From: a virus
Length of the DNA stretch: 64,000 nucleotides
Strand: one strand, 5' to 3'
IMG/VR virus record: IMGVR_UViG_3300020411_000980
Location: 1-64,000 of that record
Numbering within the stretch: position 1 is the first letter of the stretch; the number at the start of each line of letters is the position of its first letter. The notes below the pieces were generated by a model. It was given only the letters and a program-made list of their open reading frames with translations. It made no database searches and was not told where the DNA came from. Below are positions 25,958 to 34,505 of the stretch, one piece after another. The position numbers and the translations under genes are program-made.

Positions 25958-26019
25958 TATGGAAGAGGTTCGAATTAAAGAGCATTTTCCTCTGGGGTCG
26001 CTCACCCTTGCCTTCCATA
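25958..26019 (-). ncRNA. Structured 5'-leader RNA with pseudoknot
   Basis: On the minus strand TATGGAAG (26019-26012) pairs perfectly with CTTCCATA (25965-25958), closing a 62-base element. Inside, GGGT-GAGCG-ACCC forms a hairpin (26007-25995). Its loop GAGC is complementary to GCTC at 25983-25980, giving a pseudoknot. A further GAGG/CCTC helix is possible (25992-25989 with 25968-25965). A TATAAT box at 26030-26025 places the start of transcription at the first base of the outer helix, so the fold is the 5' end of the mRNA. This looks like a riboswitch, protein-binding leader or stability element. Marine-phage motifs such as manA or wcaG RNA are candidates but were not compared. Confidence 0.65.
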
Positions 26020-26024
26020 TATTC

Positions 26025-26030
26025 ATTATA
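26025..26030 (-). promoter_or_regulatory. -10 box TATAAT upstream of the structured leader
   Basis: A perfect TATAAT on the minus strand a few bases after the terminator at 26034-26068 and about 6 bases before the structured RNA. No good -35 is seen, which allows for an activator-dependent middle-type promoter. Confidence 0.5.
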
Positions 26031-26033
26031 CAC

Positions 26034-26068
26034 AAAAAAACTGCCTAACAACCTAATGTTAGACAGTT
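26034..26068 (-). terminator. Rho-independent terminator
   Basis: The minus strand has AACTGTCTAACA, a 6-base loop and TGTTAGGCAGTT, then T5. It is a 12-base-pair stem with one G-U pair. It closes the single-gene unit at 26093-26512. Confidence 0.9.
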
Positions 26069-26092
26069 TAATGACTGGCACATATTATGTTA

Positions 26093-26512
26093 TTATCCCC
26101 ATCCAAATTGGTTAACTTTATCAAAGAATGCTGCACGATATGTGTCACCTAATGAATTGGCATCCACATAGGGGTCACTTGTTGACTTTCTTACATATCC
26201 TTCATTGTCACCACTCGTGCCTTCTATTATTCCCCATACTTTAGTATGTCCACCTCTATCAACTGGTGCTGTTGCTTTGATGACTACATCATCACCACTT
26301 GATGCATCTTCTTTAGTAAATGTCCAAGTGACACTAGCGTCATCCGCTTCGATCTTTGCTTTCTTATTTGTAAAGCGATATTCTGCTGCTCCCTGTTGAG
26401 CACTAACTCTTGCAATGCTATCATTTACTGCTTTGAGTCTATATGCCTTAGCATTCGCTGATAGTTGTGCAAGTAATAAATCTGCCCAATTATTTACTTG
26501 AGTAGTTGCCAT
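26093..26512 (-). CDS. Hypothetical protein, likely late-expressed
   Basis: A 139-residue protein (VNNWADLLLAQLSANAKAYRLKAVN near the start; Ala/Asp/Lys-rich, ending FFDKVNQFGWG). Not recognised. It has an exact T4-type late promoter TATAAATA at 26544-26551 and its own terminator, in contrast to its early-type neighbours. This suggests a virion or virion-associated role, such as an internal or decoration protein. Confidence 0.65.
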   Translation of the reverse strand: MATTQVNNWADLLLAQLSANAKAYRLKAVNDSIARVSAQQGAAEYRFTNKKAKIEADDASVTWTFTKEDASSGDDVVIKATAPVDRGGHTKVWGIIEGTSGDNEGYVRKSTSDPYVDANSLGDTYRAAFFDKVNQFGWG

Positions 26513-26542
26513 TGTTAAATCCTAATTAATACTGTGCCTGAT

Positions 26543-27775
26543 TTATTTATACGATAGAGGAAGTGGTGGTATCCCTTTAACAAATATGTCATCTACTACT
26601 CTTTGCAATCTTGCTAGTGTTGCTTTGCTGCTCATAGGTACACAAACATAACCAGTTGACTTGCGATAGAACTGTACTTGACCAGATTGTATTTTATTTG
26701 AGTTAATATTTGCCTTATCTTGTGGATCCATCCTTATAACTCTACCTATTGTCTGTGCCATTTCTATGAGATTCAACTGTCTCAACATAATACTGTGAGT
26801 CAATCCACTAACTGAGATGCCTTCAGATAGTATAGAGTAATGAAATACGATAAACTTCTTATCATCATCAGTTCCCCACTCATTTAATGTGTCCATAAAC
26901 TGTGTCCTTGATACTTTCTTATCGTTAACGTATGCACCAAACTTACTAGTGACGTGTAACACATCATAACCACGATCTTTCAACTCTTGTAATAGTGGTG
27001 TTCTACCTAGCATTGCCTGAAGAACCTTAGAAGATCCAATACTGACAACCACTTTAGGGGTCAATTCACTATCATCAATCTCATCAAGTAGGTCTAGTGT
27101 TGCATCAACATCAAACTCGTGAGCATTCTGTCTAGTCCTTGTTCCATTAACATCAAATGGTACTATAGTTGGTGGAATAATTGAACCATTGTCAATCAAT
27201 TCACTAGCAGTAACGTTTTCAATTACCTCACCATAAATGCTAGGTATGTTCATACCTATGAAATTAGATCTAGTTCCATACTTAGGTGTTGCTGTGAAAT
27301 AATAGTCCTTAGTTAATTCTCTCTGACTAAACTCCTGAACAGCAGGAAAAAATGATTTAGTTGTGCTATTATGTGCTTCATCATAATATACTACATCAAC
27401 ATCATCCAATACACATACCTTATGAAGAGAATGGTATGTTGTAAAGATTAGTATATTATTTGTATTGTTATCTACCCACTCTTGAATAACTTTAGGGTCA
27501 GTAGTATTCTTATACTCATTCTTACCACTATGGACGTGTAACACATCAGCATCAATCAATGATGTGAACTCAGTACATAGTTGTTGTGCCAATAGAATAC
27601 GAGGTGCAACTACAACTATAGTCTGTGGTACTGGACTCTCTTCAAAATGCTTGATAGCGTGCTGTATCATTATCATTGTCTTACCACCACCAGTAGGCAC
27701 AATGATCTGTCCTTTATCATTGTCACCCATTGCTGCGAGTGCTCTTTCTTGGTGTGGTCTTAGTGTGATACTCAA
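26543..27775 (-). CDS. SF2 DNA/RNA helicase (UvsW-like)
   Basis: A 410-residue protein with the superfamily 2 motifs in order: PTGGGKT (residues 27-33, ATP binding), YYDEAHN (DEAH box), FTATP (motif III), and IGRVIRMD (motif VI). The layout fits the UvsW/DEAD-like helicases of T4-like phages that unwind branched DNA and R-loops to switch from origin- to recombination-dependent replication. It is shorter than T4 UvsW (about 500). The assignment to helicase is firm; the UvsW name is a guess. Confidence 0.85.
   Translation of the reverse strand: MSITLRPHQERALAAMGDNDKGQIIVPTGGGKTMIMIQHAIKHFEESPVPQTIVVVAPRILLAQQLCTEFTSLIDADVLHVHSGKNEYKNTTDPKVIQEWVDNNTNNILIFTTYHSLHKVCVLDDVDVVYYDEAHNSTTKSFFPAVQEFSQRELTKDYYFTATPKYGTRSNFIGMNIPSIYGEVIENVTASELIDNGSIIPPTIVPFDVNGTRTRQNAHEFDVDATLDLLDEIDDSELTPKVVVSIGSSKVLQAMLGRTPLLQELKDRGYDVLHVTSKFGAYVNDKKVSRTQFMDTLNEWGTDDDKKFIVFHYSILSEGISVSGLTHSIMLRQLNLIEMAQTIGRVIRMDPQDKANINSNKIQSGQVQFYRKSTGYVCVPMSSKATLARLQRVVDDIFVKGIPPLPLSYK
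26544..26551 (-). promoter_or_regulatory. T4-type late promoter TATAAATA
   Basis: An exact TATAAATA on the minus strand, 32 bases upstream of the 139-residue gene and overlapping the last codons of the helicase gene. Confidence 0.7.
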
Positions 27776-27839
27776 ATGCCTTGCTTAACTGTATTAATCA
27801 TACAGGCAAACAAGGCAAAATGCTAGTGGTGTGTGGCAG

Positions 27840-28064
27840 TTAGACGTGTGTCACACGCTCTTGGTAGAATATGCTCCCACCATATCCGATCATCTTGTGT
27901 AACCACTCATCACAATTACTGTCTTTCATAAACATTTCGGTAATGGACTCCTTACCATTGTTTGTAGTCCATACACGTTCATAAGTATGGTGGTGTTGAT
28001 TGTACTCATAACCATCAGTCAATAATTGTTCAATGAAATTGAGATCATCATCTGTTACGGTCAT
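27840..28064 (-). CDS. Small hypothetical protein
   Basis: A 74-residue protein (DDDLNFIEQLLTDGYEYNQHHHT), acidic with a His/Tyr-rich middle. It overlaps the next upstream gene by 17 bases. Not recognised. Confidence 0.6.
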   Translation of the reverse strand: MTVTDDDLNFIEQLLTDGYEYNQHHHTYERVWTTNNGKESITEMFMKDSNCDEWLHKMIGYGGSIFYQERVTHV

Positions 28065-28332
28065 AATCGTAGTAATGCTTAGAGTGTTTGTAGGGTTGTG
28101 GTCTCTTCCATAACCCTGACTTGCTATCCATTATAGCATCTCTTTGTACCTCTGTTCCTCTAGTCTGATTATCATAACAATCAAAGTCGAGTGCATCAAG
28201 ATCTTTACCAACTCGTGTTTCAGATCTGAGATATACTTCTCTGAGTTCATCTGATTTAAGCATTGTATTAATTCTTTTGAGTTGTTCTAACTCATTTTCA
28301 AGGTTGCGAATAACCTTATCGAGATTTGTCAT
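28048..28332 (-). CDS. Coiled-coil hypothetical protein
   Basis: 94 residues from ATG 28330-28332 (MTNLDKVIRNLENELEQLKR). The Met 14 codons upstream would lie inside the preceding gene. An N-terminal heptad pattern is followed by an aromatic, basic tail (YKHSKHYYDYDRNR). Not recognised. Confidence 0.6.
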   Translation of the reverse strand: MTNLDKVIRNLENELEQLKRINTMLKSDELREVYLRSETRVGKDLDALDFDCYDNQTRGTEVQRDAIMDSKSGLWKRPQPYKHSKHYYDYDRNR

Positions 28333-28489
28333 AATCTTCTCTGGCAAGTTGAATGAATGTTTCGATTTGTTCATCTGTTGCTTGACCTAACCAACTCCAA
28401 TGTGGGTCGTTAGGATCATATTCAAGTGATACTTTACCATTGTCATCAACGACAACCTTGAGTGAATCACCTGCTTTCATATCAGTCAT
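28316..28489 (-). CDS. Small acidic hypothetical protein
   Basis: A 57-residue ORF, ATG 28487-28489, TAA 28316-28318, starting MTDMKAGDSLKVVVDDNG. Overlaps both neighbours by a few bases. No domain recognised. Confidence 0.6.
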   Translation of the reverse strand: MTDMKAGDSLKVVVDDNGKVSLEYDPNDPHWSWLGQATDEQIETFIQLAREDYDKSR

Positions 28490-28701
28490 ACTACCTCATC
28501 AAACCTCCAATGTGGGTCATCCTTACCATCTGACCAAAACCAAAAGTCGTGATTGTGATTAGATGATAAGAATGTCCTACCATCTGATCTACGTTCTTCA
28601 ATGGTTGCCATATTATTACTGTTCATTGCTTCAACAAACTGTAACTTAGCACGATCACTAATTGGTCTTACCTTCGCCAATTTCCTCAATGGTGACATCA
28701 T
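28486..28701 (-). CDS. Small hypothetical protein
   Basis: 71 residues from ATG 28699-28701 (MMSPLRKLAKVRPISDRAKL), chosen over the longer in-frame start at 28779 because that would overlap the upstream gene by about 120 bases. Aromatic C-terminus (HDFWFWSDGKDDPHWRFDEVV). Not recognised. Confidence 0.55.
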   Translation of the reverse strand: MMSPLRKLAKVRPISDRAKLQFVEAMNSNNMATIEERRSDGRTFLSSNHNHDFWFWSDGKDDPHWRFDEVV

Positions 28702-28909
28702 CAACCTCCTGTCTAATAGTGTTATAAATGTCAGAGTATTTAACTCCGTGAAGATTCTCACTTGCATATTGTAATTCAAGTGGGAAGTGTTGTAAAGCAG
28801 TTAATAATGCTTCTGCTTCATTCTTCGGTAGGTTAAGGTTAACCCAAGGTATAATAACCTTACCATCAAACTCACTTTGTGTTGCGTTTGGATTCGCTTT
28901 AATCATCAT
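28658..28909 (-). CDS. Hypothetical protein
   Basis: An 83-residue acidic protein (EFDGKVIIPWVNLNLPKNEAEAL). The start overlaps the preceding stop by 4 bases (ATGA). Not recognised. Confidence 0.6.
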   Translation of the reverse strand: MMIKANPNATQSEFDGKVIIPWVNLNLPKNEAEALLTALQHFPLELQYASENLHGVKYSDIYNTIRQEVDDVTIEEIGEGKTN

Positions 28910-29235
28910 CTTTCTTCAATAGGTGGTAGTAGGTCATTTCCTGGATGTTCAACTATCTTTCCGTGATAGTTTCTGACATTGCGAGGGAATAGACTTTCAT
29001 CTATCTCAATGTCCAACCAGTCGCTATTGTATATTAGCACATTACAGAACTTTTTACCGTGCATTGCATCAGGATCGTCCGTCTCGTGAGTACACATTGT
29101 AATATAATCATCACATACAAATGATATGTAACCAGATTCACCTTTAAATTTGATGTAGTTACCTAGTTCAAGTGACTTAAGAATGTTTCTCATTTCGAGT
29201 TGGATAGCGTTGGCGAGGAAAAGATTAATAGACAT
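28906..29235 (-). CDS. Hypothetical protein
   Basis: A 109-residue protein with a mostly beta centre (YIKFKGESGYISFVCDDYITM) and Pro-rich tail. Not recognised. It is spaced 6 bases from the gene upstream. Confidence 0.6.
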   Translation of the reverse strand: MSINLFLANAIQLEMRNILKSLELGNYIKFKGESGYISFVCDDYITMCTHETDDPDAMHGKKFCNVLIYNSDWLDIEIDESLFPRNVRNYHGKIVEHPGNDLLPPIEER

Positions 29236-29241
29236 ATTATT

Positions 29242-29433
29242 TTATGTCTCAACGTACTTAAGATATAATAAGTCAGTTATTTCCTCTACAGTATGCAGTA
29301 ACTCGTGTAGTTGTTTATCATTTATTCTATGTTCACTATGTGATTGATATGTCTTAGATATAAACATACCAAGTGACTTACGCAAGATGTCTTTGCTCTC
29401 GCTATTTAATATTTGAGATCTGATTCCTAACAT
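29242..29433 (-). CDS. Small helical hypothetical protein
   Basis: 63 residues from ATG 29431-29433, which forms a TGATG overlap with the stop of the oxygenase gene; a GTG one codon earlier is also possible. Helical and Leu/Lys-rich. Not recognised. Confidence 0.55.
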   Translation of the reverse strand: MLGIRSQILNSESKDILRKSLGMFISKTYQSHSEHRINDKQLHELLHTVEEITDLLYLKYVET

Positions 29434-30101
29434 CACAGTAAAGGGATAAGAGAGAATTGGTCGTCTGGTAAATCACCTCTTGTTTCAATGTCAAATCCTA
29501 GGGTAATTCTGTTACCTTCGTACTCTTCATTAACACATACTTTATGCATTCGTTCCCAACCTGGTCCGAAATAAATGTTACCAACTTCATTATTTATTTC
29601 ATATAAAGGTCCCCGCTGATCTCTAAATTTTGTTATGCTATTCTTTGGATCAATACTTACATATCCGTGGTAATCAAACTTATGATCGTGCCAGTTTAAT
29701 ACTTCATTTGGTTTGTGCATATTAACCCAACATTGCATCCATAATGGTTCATCAGTTCCTAACGTTGTTCTAACTACTGTCCTTATATCTTGTAGCAATA
29801 ACCAAAATAATGGTGATGGTGCAGTTAATGAGAATAGATTATAGAACCGATAACCAGAATAGTTAGTGTCCATATTATCCAACTGCTCCCTATCTAACTT
29901 TAAATCCTCTCTGTCAAATAGTTCTGGCAATGCACCTAGAGTCAACCCCTCTTGTCTTAATGAACTATCAAGACCAGTGAATGTCTCTTTAAATAATCTA
30001 TAACCACGTCCTAATTGACGTAGCATTTCCTCTTGCTCGTGTTCTACAACTGGTGATCTATACAGTACCCAGTCCTCACCCTCCTTAATTTTGTACGTCA
30101 T
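29433..30101 (-). CDS. 2OG-Fe(II) dioxygenase
   Basis: A 222-residue protein whose C-terminal half is a double-stranded beta helix. Candidate metal ligands are H138 and H140 (NWHDHKF) and H186 (ERMHKV), with R198 in NRITLGFD for 2OG. The HxH first site and PNEVLNWHDH layout resemble the TIGR02466 group. Residues 1-100 form an extra N-terminal domain of unknown role. It is the last gene, in transcription order, of the oxygenase/halogenase island and overlaps the next oxygenase by 17 bases. Confidence 0.78.
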   Translation of the reverse strand: MTYKIKEGEDWVLYRSPVVEHEQEEMLRQLGRGYRLFKETFTGLDSSLRQEGLTLGALPELFDREDLKLDREQLDNMDTNYSGYRFYNLFSLTAPSPLFWLLLQDIRTVVRTTLGTDEPLWMQCWVNMHKPNEVLNWHDHKFDYHGYVSIDPKNSITKFRDQRGPLYEINNEVGNIYFGPGWERMHKVCVNEEYEGNRITLGFDIETRGDLPDDQFSLIPLL

Positions 30102-30756
30102 TTGGATTGTATGCTAAACGTGGATCTTTCGGCATTGCATCTGCCAAATTGATGTTAACAACAGGTCGCCAAGTACCTACTGGTGTTGTTGATGAGTGAA
30201 ATAGATCACCCTTGAATGCCACTGCTCTACCCTTCTTAGGTGATACTCGTGTCATTTCTGTGAATTTGTCCTGTTTGACTAACTCAACATATTGTTGGGG
30301 ATCTTGTGTCCTCTCGTTATAGATGATAGTGTCACCATTTGAATTATCAATATAATATACCACGTTCCAAGAGTTTTGTACATAACTGTCAACGTGTGGT
30401 AACTGAATGATGTTAGAGCACCAAGCAGGTACGTGGTTAACTCTCATCCTAAGCAATGCTTCTGCCTTTAACTTATCTCTGAACTGTAATGCTAGAGGCA
30501 TAAATGCGTTGCATAATGTTGATAACTCACCTTGCTCACACTCAAATAGATAATGGAATGCACAATATCCATTGCGAGGATCACCTAAAAATAGATCACT
30601 AATTGCATTGTCCTTAATCATCCATTTGAGATCAGGGTTCTTAATACAATCTATTAACCAATTCTGATATACTGGTGGGATTATATCATCAAAGACAATA
30701 ACGTCTTTCATATTATTGAATTGTGTCTTAAATGGTGACTGTACTGTAAACTTCAT
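30085..30756 (-). CDS. 2OG-Fe(II) dioxygenase (P4H-like)
   Basis: A 223-residue protein. The triad is H121-x-D123 (LPHVDS) and H187 (LFHSSTTP), with R197 in WRPVVNINL. The YYIDNSNGDTIIYNE strand pair between them matches prolyl-4-hydroxylase-like enzymes. The start at 30756 lies 1 base after the preceding stop; Met 16 is an alternative. Substrate unknown. Confidence 0.82.
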   Translation of the reverse strand: MKFTVQSPFKTQFNNMKDVIVFDDIIPPVYQNWLIDCIKNPDLKWMIKDNAISDLFLGDPRNGYCAFHYLFECEQGELSTLCNAFMPLALQFRDKLKAEALLRMRVNHVPAWCSNIIQLPHVDSYVQNSWNVVYYIDNSNGDTIIYNERTQDPQQYVELVKQDKFTEMTRVSPKKGRAVAFKGDLFHSSTTPVGTWRPVVNINLADAMPKDPRLAYNPNDVQN

Positions 30757-30757
30757 A

Positions 30758-31435
30758 TTATGTGTAGTAAGGTGATGAGTTAATCATTGCTTGTTCTTCT
30801 TTAATGAAGTCTGCTGCTGACTCCCAAGGCATTGATAACATTGGTCGTCCATCATATTTGTTCTTAGCATATTTTCCATTTGCATCAACATAAGATACAA
30901 ATGCTTGTATCTGTAACTCACCTGTGTACTTGGGTCTCCAGTGGAAATCTTTATGTCCTCTGAATATACATATATCTCCTTGATTCATATAAACTTGATG
31001 TGATTTGCCATCCATTTCTAAGTACAAGGGCCAATCAACTTCATCCCTTGTTATACACACATTAGCAACCCATTCACCACTTGTTCTATCTCTATGTCTT
31101 ACTAAATTAGTTCCCTTAACATATACTCTAGCATAACTAAATGTTTGATGTAATTGTATATCTAACACCTGTTCAATCTGTGGTTGTATGTGTTGTCCCA
31201 TTGCTTCAAAACATACTGGTGAATACATTGCAAATGCACCTGGCATTATAGGATCAGATGTGGGTCCAGAATACTGTGTTTCAACCACATTCTTAATCAT
31301 CATATATTCTATCTTTAATTGTTCACAAGTCTCTATTGATAGACCATCACGAATGACATATAATTTGCCATCAGCAATAGTATCAACCTTCAAATCTTGC
31401 TTCATATGACTGGTAGTCATTAATTCCTCTCCCAA
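30758..31435 (-). CDS. 2OG-Fe(II) dioxygenase
   Basis: Up to 225 residues. The triad candidates are H114-x-D116 (VRHRDRTSGEW) and H161 or H165 (GHKDFHWR). The segment NVCITRDEVDWPLYLEMDG between them is the usual core strand region. Met 6 or Met 11 are alternative starts because the upstream gene ends at 31383. Substrate unknown. Confidence 0.8.
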   Translation of the reverse strand: MGEELMTTSHMKQDLKVDTIADGKLYVIRDGLSIETCEQLKIEYMMIKNVVETQYSGPTSDPIMPGAFAMYSPVCFEAMGQHIQPQIEQVLDIQLHQTFSYARVYVKGTNLVRHRDRTSGEWVANVCITRDEVDWPLYLEMDGKSHQVYMNQGDICIFRGHKDFHWRPKYTGELQIQAFVSYVDANGKYAKNKYDGRPMLSMPWESAADFIKEEQAMINSSPYYT

Positions 31436-32045
31436 AGAATACTAGAGTTAGTCTTGCATCATCAGATGTAGAACCATAGAAATTCTGTCCTCCGTGATAC
31501 TTTCTTCCATCAAATATTATAGCACGATTGTAACGTGCTTGTACCTTGATAGATTCAATAAAATATGAATTACACTCCTCCTTATACTTATCAAAGTTAG
31601 CAATCTCTTCAGTACCTTGTGCTTCCATTGCCTTATGAAACTCCTCTTCATATCCTTGCATTTCAGCACCAGCAGGTACATCATATATTGTTGTTCCACT
31701 ATCCTCAGTCATATCTGGATTAAGATAGATAACACCACCAATTCCTAAATGGTCGTCATCTGTGTGTATCCATCCACTACCACATTCACCTGTACTAATA
31801 TGAAATGCTGCGTCTGCTATCTCAAATGCACGATAACTTGGTAAGTATTTAATTATCTTTCTACATATAATCTCGTGAAAAACAGGATCTAAATCTTGTA
31901 TGAGTTTAGTTCTCTTACCTGGCCAATACCCTCTGTTTGGATGTTCAGTACAAGGATAATATTCAAGTGATTGTGCATACTTTCGCACTAAACTTGGTGT
32001 CTCAAAGAATCTATCAATAATAGTTGTTGGTACTATTTCTGCCAT
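31383..32045 (-). CDS. 2OG-Fe(II) dioxygenase
   Basis: A 220-residue protein with a clear triad: H94-x-D96 (GWIHTDDD), H184 (RKYHGGQNFYG) and R198 in RLTLVFF. GGVIYLNP follows the first metal site. A helical insert at about 125-165 separates the two metal-site halves, as in phytanoyl- or asparaginyl-type enzymes. It overlaps its neighbours at both ends. Confidence 0.83.
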   Translation of the reverse strand: MAEIVPTTIIDRFFETPSLVRKYAQSLEYYPCTEHPNRGYWPGKRTKLIQDLDPVFHEIICRKIIKYLPSYRAFEIADAAFHISTGECGSGWIHTDDDHLGIGGVIYLNPDMTEDSGTTIYDVPAGAEMQGYEEEFHKAMEAQGTEEIANFDKYKEECNSYFIESIKVQARYNRAIIFDGRKYHGGQNFYGSTSDDARLTLVFFGRGINDYQSYEARFEG

Positions 32046-32728
32046 AATCTAAAAGGACATTTAGTCGTGTTAAAAATAAGATTGTGTGTGATACGAGGGA
32101 ATAGATTCTTAGTATCTACTCTCTTTTGTGCATCACGTAATTGCTTACTTGTTGGTGTAGATTTAACCATATCATATTTTTGATTATGGTTATGTTCTTG
32201 ATAAAATGCTATACGATATATAGGATCTCCTCTTCTAATTATAATAGGTTTAGACTCATCTATAAAGTTAATAGCAAATCCAATAGGACGTGACCAATCA
32301 GATAAATTCCACCATCCTTCTACTATCTTAAAATTATTACTAGCACATTGTTTCTGTTCTACCCATACATTCTTAGCACTTGTCCACATTAAGAAGATAG
32401 GTATATGTATTTGAAACGTTTGATCTACTTCCCAATTTGGTGGTGGTTGTATTATTTGATGAAACAGATCACCTAAGTTAGACTCAAGATACTGCTCCTT
32501 TCTATTCATTCTTAATTCAATATGTTTAGGTGCCCGTATCACAAACTCCCGTTTGGTTTTATGCTGCCAAGCAGGACAAGAATGATATATTGTTTTGCTA
32601 GGATCAAATGTATCATAATATCTCTCAGGTTCAAACCCAACACCATCTAAGGTCAATGATGAGTCTAGTGCTCTATCAAGTGACCAGTCTGGTGATTCAT
32701 ATTGTAGATAGTTTATTTGAATGGGCAT
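32033..32728 (-). CDS. DUF6065-like protein A
   Basis: A 231-residue protein, paralogue of the next gene (32713-33402). Shared landmarks are a start of the form INYxQYE, SLTLDGVGFEP/SLSIDGVGIEP, a CPAxxHKTxRE segment, APKxIxL, WTxxKNxWVE, a W-W/F-NLSxWxRPI segment, and IIxRGDPxYxIxF. The RGDP/AGTP-type turn, with a preceding Trp-rich core, also links both to the C-terminal region of the protein at 35941-36744. No catalytic residues can be named. The DUF6065 label is my pattern-based suggestion. Confidence 0.6.
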   Translation of the reverse strand: MPIQINYLQYESPDWSLDRALDSSLTLDGVGFEPERYYDTFDPSKTIYHSCPAWQHKTKREFVIRAPKHIELRMNRKEQYLESNLGDLFHQIIQPPPNWEVDQTFQIHIPIFLMWTSAKNVWVEQKQCASNNFKIVEGWWNLSDWSRPIGFAINFIDESKPIIIRRGDPIYRIAFYQEHNHNQKYDMVKSTPTSKQLRDAQKRVDTKNLFPRITHNLIFNTTKCPFRLWQK

Positions 32729-33402
32729 TGTTTAAACATAAGAGTCTTTGCTAAATTGCTGATGAATCCTTTCACCCTCACTCTCTTATTCATTTGAATC
32801 AATAGATCTTTAGGTGGCATTGCCTTCACAAATTTAAACTCTTGATTGAGATTACTCTCTTCAATGAAATTTATTTTATATAATGGATCACCACGCTTAA
32901 TGATAACAGGTTTAGTATTGTCAACAATATTCAATCCAAATGATATAGGACGTGTCCAAGATGATAGATTGAACCATCCTTGAACTACTGTGAAATTATT
33001 ATTAAGTGAAGTGAGTGGATGATCTTTAACCTCTACCCATATATTTTTATTCTTTGTCCAACATATCAACATAGGCATACACACCTGTAATGTTGTTATT
33101 GGTGCTCTCTTATTTTGTACCTGTACTGTTCTGTTTAACTCTTGAGCATTTAACTGCTTACATATTATTTGAGAATTATCATTGTCAATCTCTAGTGTGA
33201 TATCTTTAGGTGCATATACTATCCACTCTCGTGATGTCTTATGAGTAAATGCAGGACAATCTAAGTATGGTGTCGTCTTAGGCATTGTATCCAAAGTTTT
33301 CCTTGGTTCAATACCAACACCATCTATTGATAGAGGTGAATCTAGTATGTCTGTGACATTCTCAGCACCTTCATATTGATAGTAGTTAATCAGAACAGAC
33401 AT
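32713..33402 (-). CDS. DUF6065-like protein B
   Basis: A 229-residue paralogue of the gene directly downstream, clearly similar over its whole length (see 32033-32728), so the two arose by tandem duplication and have since diverged. It overlaps its upstream oxygenase neighbour by 17 bases. Position inside the oxygenase/halogenase island suggests a partner or substrate-binding role; this is inference. Confidence 0.6.
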   Translation of the reverse strand: MSVLINYYQYEGAENVTDILDSPLSIDGVGIEPRKTLDTMPKTTPYLDCPAFTHKTSREWIVYAPKDITLEIDNDNSQIICKQLNAQELNRTVQVQNKRAPITTLQVCMPMLICWTKNKNIWVEVKDHPLTSLNNNFTVVQGWFNLSSWTRPISFGLNIVDNTKPVIIKRGDPLYKINFIEESNLNQEFKFVKAMPPKDLLIQMNKRVRVKGFISNLAKTLMFKQCPFK

Positions 33403-33904
33403 AGTTAAAATTAATCACAATTCTATTTGTAGCATAGGTGGGTGAACTCGATGCGTGCATCCTTAAACCATCAAAAATAATGAGTTTATTCTTCTCAGGT
33501 TTAACCTTATCTGTGATAGTACCATTTTCATCAAAGAATATGGTCTCACCATCAGAATCATTCACATAATATAGTGCTGTAGTGTGTGGTATATCAAAAT
33601 CCACGTGTGGTCTATTATAACCTGTCTTAGTACTTAAAAGCAACCCTCCCTTAATCCTGAGTAGTTTGTGATCCTTTGGTACAAAGTGTAAGAGCATAGG
33701 ATATACAAAATCTAAACACTCTGATTCTACTCCTTCCATCTCATCAAAGAATAGATGTGCAAATCCTGGTGTACCTCGTTTGTGTGGACCTTCATTAGCA
33801 TATGTTATATCATCTAAAAAATGCCAGTTGAATTTATATGAACTCATCATCTTATGAATTCTGTTTGCATATAATTCTGGAAGCAAATTGTTAATGACCT
33901 TCAT
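33386..33904 (-). CDS. 2OG-Fe(II) dioxygenase (P4H-like)
   Basis: A 172-residue catalytic core: H100-x-D102 (RPHVDFD), H150 (LRMHASSSP) and R161 (NRIVINFNY). It reads like the 171-residue enzyme at 17315-17830 (similar length and C-terminal VINxNY), so the two are probably related copies. Substrate unknown. Confidence 0.85.
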   Translation of the reverse strand: MKVINNLLPELYANRIHKMMSSYKFNWHFLDDITYANEGPHKRGTPGFAHLFFDEMEGVESECLDFVYPMLLHFVPKDHKLLRIKGGLLLSTKTGYNRPHVDFDIPHTTALYYVNDSDGETIFFDENGTITDKVKPEKNKLIIFDGLRMHASSSPTYATNRIVINFNYVCSD

Positions 33905-34505
33905 AATTGATTGATAATACTACACGATCTTCATCAGTATTATTTGGTTGTGTTGCGTGCTTCAACCAACCAGGAAATACTAATATGTCATTTGTGTGAA
34001 CTGGTATCTCTCTCCAGAGATTTTGTTCTGGTACCTGTGGAGAACCAAAGCGATGATACTCTAATGGATCTCTAATTAAAAAGTTCCCTGATCCTCGTGG
34101 TGCCTTGAGATAACAAGACAATACCATAGGACAGGGACTGTGTAAATGTTCTGTTGTTATTCCACCACGCTTGTGGATATTGATCCAAGACTCACGTGGT
34201 GTGATGTGACAATTAAAATAACCCCAGTGATCCCAAATTGGAATTAACTGTTTGTGAATAATATAGAAGAACTTTTGTAAACACTCCCAATTATGGGGTG
34301 CATAAGATTCTAGTGATGCTGACGCTGTACTAAATGCGTTGTTGCTCTCTAGTTCTGAATTAGTTCTAACTGTATCTAATAATGATCCTACATCATATTG
34401 TAGTGAACCACCGTGTTCATACTCAAAATCATAGTTGAGTCTCCAAACATAATTTGGAATATACTCAACTGGTTTAGGATCTTCTGGGGTTATTATTAAA
34501 CTCAT
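33891..34505 (-). CDS. 2OG-Fe(II) oxygenase (TIGR02466-like)
   Basis: A 204-residue protein with the TIGR02466 layout: ESWINIHKRGG, then H120-x-H122 (TEHLHSPCPM), VLSCYLKAPRGSG, H183 (PGWLKHATQPN) and R194 in DRVVLSINYEG. All metal-site residues are present, unlike the diverged relative at 20114-20770. It overlaps the oxygenase downstream by 14 bases. Confidence 0.83.
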   Translation of the reverse strand: MSLIITPEDPKPVEYIPNYVWRLNYDFEYEHGGSLQYDVGSLLDTVRTNSELESNNAFSTASASLESYAPHNWECLQKFFYIIHKQLIPIWDHWGYFNCHITPRESWINIHKRGGITTEHLHSPCPMVLSCYLKAPRGSGNFLIRDPLEYHRFGSPQVPEQNLWREIPVHTNDILVFPGWLKHATQPNNTDEDRVVLSINYEGH

